64,000 nt of DNA from Opitutaceae bacterium (lineage in GTDB: Bacteria > Verrucomicrobiota > Verrucomicrobiia > Opitutales > Opitutaceae): positions 1 to 64,000 of the forward strand of contig JAEUHC010000006.1 in NCBI GenBank assembly GCA_016794785.1. The letters are read 5' to 3'. The notes beneath the pieces were generated by a model. The model was not told the origin of the DNA, searched no databases, and worked only from the letters and a program-made list of their open reading frames with translations. The position numbers and the translations under genes were made by a program. Shown piece after piece: positions 61,014 through 64,000 of the stretch; positions within the stretch are counted from its first letter, which is position 1; each line of letters starts with the position of its first letter.

Positions 61014-62819
61014 ATGAGCCCCGCACCGAAAGCCTACAGCTACACTCGATTTTCCTCGGAAAAGCAGCGGCGCGGCGACTCCGTTCGCCGGCAGATCGAA
61101 GCGGCAGAGGCTTGGTGCAAAGCCGAGGGCATGAACCTCTCGCTCGACACCTCACTAAGGGACGAGGGGGTTTCTGGTTTCAAAGGCCGCAACCTTGAAG
61201 TTGGCGCGTTGGGTGTGTTTTTGACTGCTGTCCGGCAAGGTTCCGTTGCCCCTGGCTCCGTGCTGTTGGTCGAAAATCTGGACCGCATCTCGCGGCACGA
61301 TCCGCTGAAAGCGATGCACGTTCTCGAAACAATCGTGGAAGCCGGTGTCGACGTTGTGACACTGCAGGACCGGCGACGCTACACGCGCCAGAACATCGCG
61401 CAGGACGTCTCACATCTGATCGTCGCGCTCATCACCTTTGCGCGCGGCAACGAGGAATCATTGACGAAATCAAGACGGCTCTGCGCGGTGTGGGGCAATA
61501 AGCGCCGAGAAGCGGCAGCCTCGCGCAAGGTGATTTCCACATGGGTGCATCCCTGGATTCGTGTAGTCGGCGTAAAGCGGTATGGCACCCGAGCCGACTT
61601 CTCGGCAGCGAGCTACACGCTAAACGAGGACCGCGCTAAAGTGGTGCGGCAAATTTTCGAATGGGCGGTGTCTGGGTGGGGATACGGGCGCATCGCCCAG
61701 GAATTGCGCGCTCGGCGGGTATCACCGTGGGGCCGGGCCGGCTGGTCCACCACCCGCATCGCGAAAGTGATTAAGAATCGTGCAGTGATCGGCGAATACC
61801 AACCGTGCCGCTACGAAGGCGGAACGTACGGCAAGCGCGTGGCGGACGGGACTCCGATCTCCGACTACTTCCCGCGTGTGGTCTCCGATGATCAATTCGC
61901 CGCCGCTCAACCGAGCGTCACGGGCAATCCCGGCGGGCGTCCCGACAAGTGGATTCGGCTCTTGTCCGGTTTGTTGGAGGACGCGCACGGCCGCCCGATG
62001 CATATCCACGCGCATGCCGGCGGCACCTTCCCAACCTATCAGACTGCTGCAAATTTTCTGACGTTACGCGAGAAACCGGTGCGTTGGTCCGCCGAACATC
62101 TCGAGCGTTGTGTTATTTCCGCGTGCGGAGAGATCAATTGGGGCCGGCTGTTCCTAGGCGACACGAAAGAACGAGATCGGTTGGAAACACATCTTGAAAA
62201 CCTCACGCGTGAAGAGACGACCATCAAGCGCAAGCTGGCCAATGCCGCGCAGGCTGTGCTCGAAGGTGGCGCATTTGGCGAGGCGGTGAAGGCTCAAGTG
62301 CAGCAGCTCGAACAGAGGCTTCAGGAACTGCGAAAGGAGCGTGACGACGCACACGATCAGTTGGACGGCTTGCGGCGCGCGAGCGCTTCAACGCCGACCA
62401 TGTTCACTCGCGAAATCCCGTCGGACCCGGCATTGCGCGAAAAGCTTCGCGCCGAGCTTCGCGCTGTTCTCACCAAAATCAAGGTGTGGCCGGATGGCCG
62501 GACTCCCGACTCCTTCTGGAAACTGCCTCTCGAATACGCGACGGAATCCGCACCCAAGACCGCGAAGCTTTCGATCTCGCAAGGGAGAGTTATGGGAGCC
62601 GTGCGTCTCTTCTTCAAGAATGGGCGCGCCATTACCGCCTATGTCACCTTTGTCCGGGTCGGAAAGAATCGAGCCGCAAATATCATCGCTTTCGCCAATC
62701 CCCTTGGAATGACGATCGACGAATGGGACCGGATTTGCTCGTTCGCGGGAATGTATGCCGAAGATAAGGAATCAGCGTCTCATGTTCCCACAACGGGTCG
62801 CTCGGCCTCGACGAAGTAA
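61014..62819 (+). CDS. Large serine recombinase (site-specific integrase)
   Basis: 601 aa from ATG 61014. N-terminal resolvase domain: [20 protein letters not shown] with catalytic Ser14, [43 protein letters not shown]. The recombinase domain follows ([39 protein letters not shown]). The zinc-ribbon region, normally GLLxCGxCGxxM, reads [19 protein letters not shown] with no Cys pairs. A long coiled coil ([19 protein letters not shown] ... [16 protein letters not shown]) is near residues 390-450, as in phage and ICE integrases. It cuts and joins attP/attB, here apparently with clpB as the target. Confidence 0.93.
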   Translation: MSPAPKAYSYTRFSSEKQRRGDSVRRQIEAAEAWCKAEGMNLSLDTSLRDEGVSGFKGRNLEVGALGVFLTAVRQGSVAPGSVLLVENLDRISRHDPLKAMHVLETIVEAGVDVVTLQDRRRYTRQNIAQDVSHLIVALITFARGNEESLTKSRRLCAVWGNKRREAAASRKVISTWVHPWIRVVGVKRYGTRADFSAASYTLNEDRAKVVRQIFEWAVSGWGYGRIAQELRARRVSPWGRAGWSTTRIAKVIKNRAVIGEYQPCRYEGGTYGKRVADGTPISDYFPRVVSDDQFAAAQPSVTGNPGGRPDKWIRLLSGLLEDAHGRPMHIHAHAGGTFPTYQTAANFLTLREKPVRWSAEHLERCVISACGEINWGRLFLGDTKERDRLETHLENLTREETTIKRKLANAAQAVLEGGAFGEAVKAQVQQLEQRLQELRKERDDAHDQLDGLRRASASTPTMFTREIPSDPALREKLRAELRAVLTKIKVWPDGRTPDSFWKLPLEYATESAPKTAKLSISQGRVMGAVRLFFKNGRAITAYVTFVRVGKNRAANIIAFANPLGMTIDEWDRICSFAGMYAEDKESASHVPTTGRSASTK

Positions 62820-62949
62820 ACACCCGCACACCGTCCCTACCTCGCAGCATCATCACAATCTCATGTCCGACTGGAATGGCCGCCTTTAGCTCTGCGATGC
62901 GCGACGTGGCAATTCGCTCGTCGCCGGCTAATGCAGAGGTGGCAGACAC
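62683..62949 (-). CDS. Possible small element protein (88 aa)
   Basis: A GTG-started frame 16 bp after the helicase stop, same strand, reading SRIAELKAAIPVGHEIVMML and [17 protein letters not shown], which looks protein-like. Its last ~137 nt overlap the 3' end of the recombinase on the opposite strand, so it could be a chance frame. Confidence 0.3.
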   Translation of the reverse strand: MSATSALAGDERIATSRIAELKAAIPVGHEIVMMLRGRDGVRVFTSSRPSDPLWEHETLIPYLRHTFPRTSKSGPIRRSSFQGDWRKR

Positions 62950-62965
62950 GATCTACGGCGTGGCT

Positions 62966-64000
62966 CTAGGCGGACAGTTTCATTGCCGCCTTACGCCGCA
63001 CGATGCGAGCGGGCGCGGGACACCTCGCAGTTCCGATCGTCTCGCCTTCCGGCGGGATCACTGGCGGCCTTGCCGCCACTGCCGGTTTTGCGTCGTGTGG
63101 CACGAACACATCGCCCTCCCGTCGATAGCCTCGCGGGACGGCGTGCTTGAGATTGTATTCGTCGACCGCGAGCGCCGATACGGGTTTGCGGGCGCGCAGT
63201 GCTTCGAGGACCAGGGCATCGTTGGCCGGTCCGAGCCCGGCGGCGCGATACTCCTTCGGCGACATCAGCTCTGCCGGCTTTTGCGAAACAGTCTCGGCGG
63301 AAGCTTCCGCCTCGCTCTCTACCTCCGTGGGTGCCGGCTGCTCCGTTGCCGTGGCATCGACTTCGGTGCTGGCGTCGGCCGCCTGTAGGCTCGATGCCTG
63401 ATTTTTCGTGAGATCGAGCTGTTTCACGAGTTCGGCCTGCCGGGCCGACAATTCCCGGTAGCGCTCCTCGTGCTCGAAGACGCCACCGACAGCTTTGGTC
63501 AGGCTAGCGAGGTCAGTTTTCGTCCGGGCCAGCTCCTCCCGCGTGCGAACCAAATGATCATCGATGCTGCGGGCGGCGTGCTCCAGCGAACTCACGATCC
63601 CGACGGGCGACGGCGACACGTTGGCCGGATATTCCATCGCACCGGCGAGGTTAACCTTTTCGGGATTGGTGGAGCGGAACGTGACCTTGAAACCGGCCAA
63701 ATCGCCGAGCACGGCGTTGGCGGGACGCCCGTGCGGGTGATCTGTGCGGTGATCCTCGATCGCGAGGACAAGCGCGCCGCCCGCCTTCACGCGCTCGGTG
63801 AACGTCTGCTTCTCGACCGTCATCGTGAACTTCTCCCCGCTGGTATCGCGCCGCGTCTTCAAGTCCTGCTCCAGCCCCGCGACGTGTTTTTCGAGCCGCG
63901 TGGTATCGCTTTCGAGCATGCGGATGCGGTTACGGTGTGAGAACTGTGTCTCCTGATGCTCGGAACGCAGGCGGGACAACCGCATCACCTCCGAATCCAC
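62966..64000 (-). CDS. C-terminal part of an ICE-type helicase/DNA-methylase protein (5' end off the window)
   Basis: 344 aa, partial. Around residues 55-200 the text GEKFTMTVEKQTFTERVKAG, GALVLAIEDHRTD, NVSPSPVGIVSSLEHAARSI and RTREELARTKTDLASLTKAV matches, in my reading, the tail of the very long SNF2-helicase / N6-methylase proteins carried by conjugative elements (usual form GxxFTDRKEAGxAL...LGxxxxGNLTRLENAL). A coiled coil and an acidic linker follow, then SPKEYRAAGLGPANDALVLE with a basic tail (ARIVRRKAAMKLSA). The catalytic parts lie outside the window. Supports the integrative-element reading. Confidence 0.6.
   Translation of the reverse strand: MDSEVMRLSRLRSEHQETQFSHRNRIRMLESDTTRLEKHVAGLEQDLKTRRDTSGEKFTMTVEKQTFTERVKAGGALVLAIEDHRTDHPHGRPANAVLGDLAGFKVTFRSTNPEKVNLAGAMEYPANVSPSPVGIVSSLEHAARSIDDHLVRTREELARTKTDLASLTKAVGGVFEHEERYRELSARQAELVKQLDLTKNQASSLQAADASTEVDATATEQPAPTEVESEAEASAETVSQKPAELMSPKEYRAAGLGPANDALVLEALRARKPVSALAVDEYNLKHAVPRGYRREGDVFVPHDAKPAVAARPPVIPPEGETIGTARCPAPARIVRRKAAMKLSA

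Larger units (their letters stand above)
60960..64000. mobile_element. Integrative element inserted in clpB (one end only)
   Basis: Starts at the clpB break and runs to the window edge. Contains the large serine recombinase at the very end of the element, as expected, and the end of an ICE-type helicase/methylase protein. Remaining cargo and the other attachment site are outside. Confidence 0.7.

Overview
The window looks like a GC-rich Gram-negative genome of the Verrucomicrobiota, probably the class Opitutae. Reasons: TonB-dependent receptors with the 'LSPFEV...GYTAASALAGGR' N-terminus typical of Opitutaceae, a paired DUF1592/DUF1588-type cytochrome and DUF1552 protein, secreted sulfatase and polysaccharide lyases, a KdsA for LPS, and 16S signatures that read as Opitutae. 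This placement comes from reading the sequence; no database was searched.

Layout. 1-4.75 kb holds a minus-strand rRNA operon (16S, tRNA-Ile, partial 23S). It is clearly more AT-rich than everything to its right, and keeps boxA sites and a pre-16S processing stem. 4.75-9.6 kb is an insertion-sequence graveyard: an IS3 wreck, one apparently intact IS5-type element with perfect 19-bp ends, a catalytically dead IS481, two opposed IS630 fragments and an IS66 fragment. 9.7-38.1 kb is ordinary chromosome with a scavenging flavour: three TonB receptors, a cytochrome-propeller oxidoreductase, a sulfatase, PL6 and PL1 lyases, an L,D-transpeptidase, a DTW-domain tRNA-modifying enzyme, a potassium channel, an exopolysaccharide sugar transferase, engB-kdsA, an aldehyde dehydrogenase and tRNA-Ala.

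38.4-49 kb is the most interesting part. A minus-strand kaiC-kaiB-hybrid kinase operon has GTGA and 2-nt junctions. Its third gene encodes a 2361-aa soluble kinase with about eleven PAS and three GAF domains. Divergently placed are a stand-alone receiver and a NarL-type regulator. No kaiA is visible. The likely theme is a KaiBC-type timing or energy-state module feeding a very large phosphorelay. The KaiC keeps the S/T phosphosites but lacks the CII catalytic glutamates and carries a C-terminal coiled coil.

49-60 kb: tRNA-Leu, an FKBP isomerase, an amidase translationally coupled to phosphatidylserine decarboxylase, the DUF1592/DUF1552 pair, a secreted propeller protein and a secreted beta-helix protein. 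60.3-64 kb: the C-terminal third of clpB is cut at the DMSEYM motif. A large serine recombinase starts divergently 39 bp away and is followed by the end of an ICE-type helicase/methylase protein. This is one end of an integrative element inserted in clpB; the element runs out of the window.
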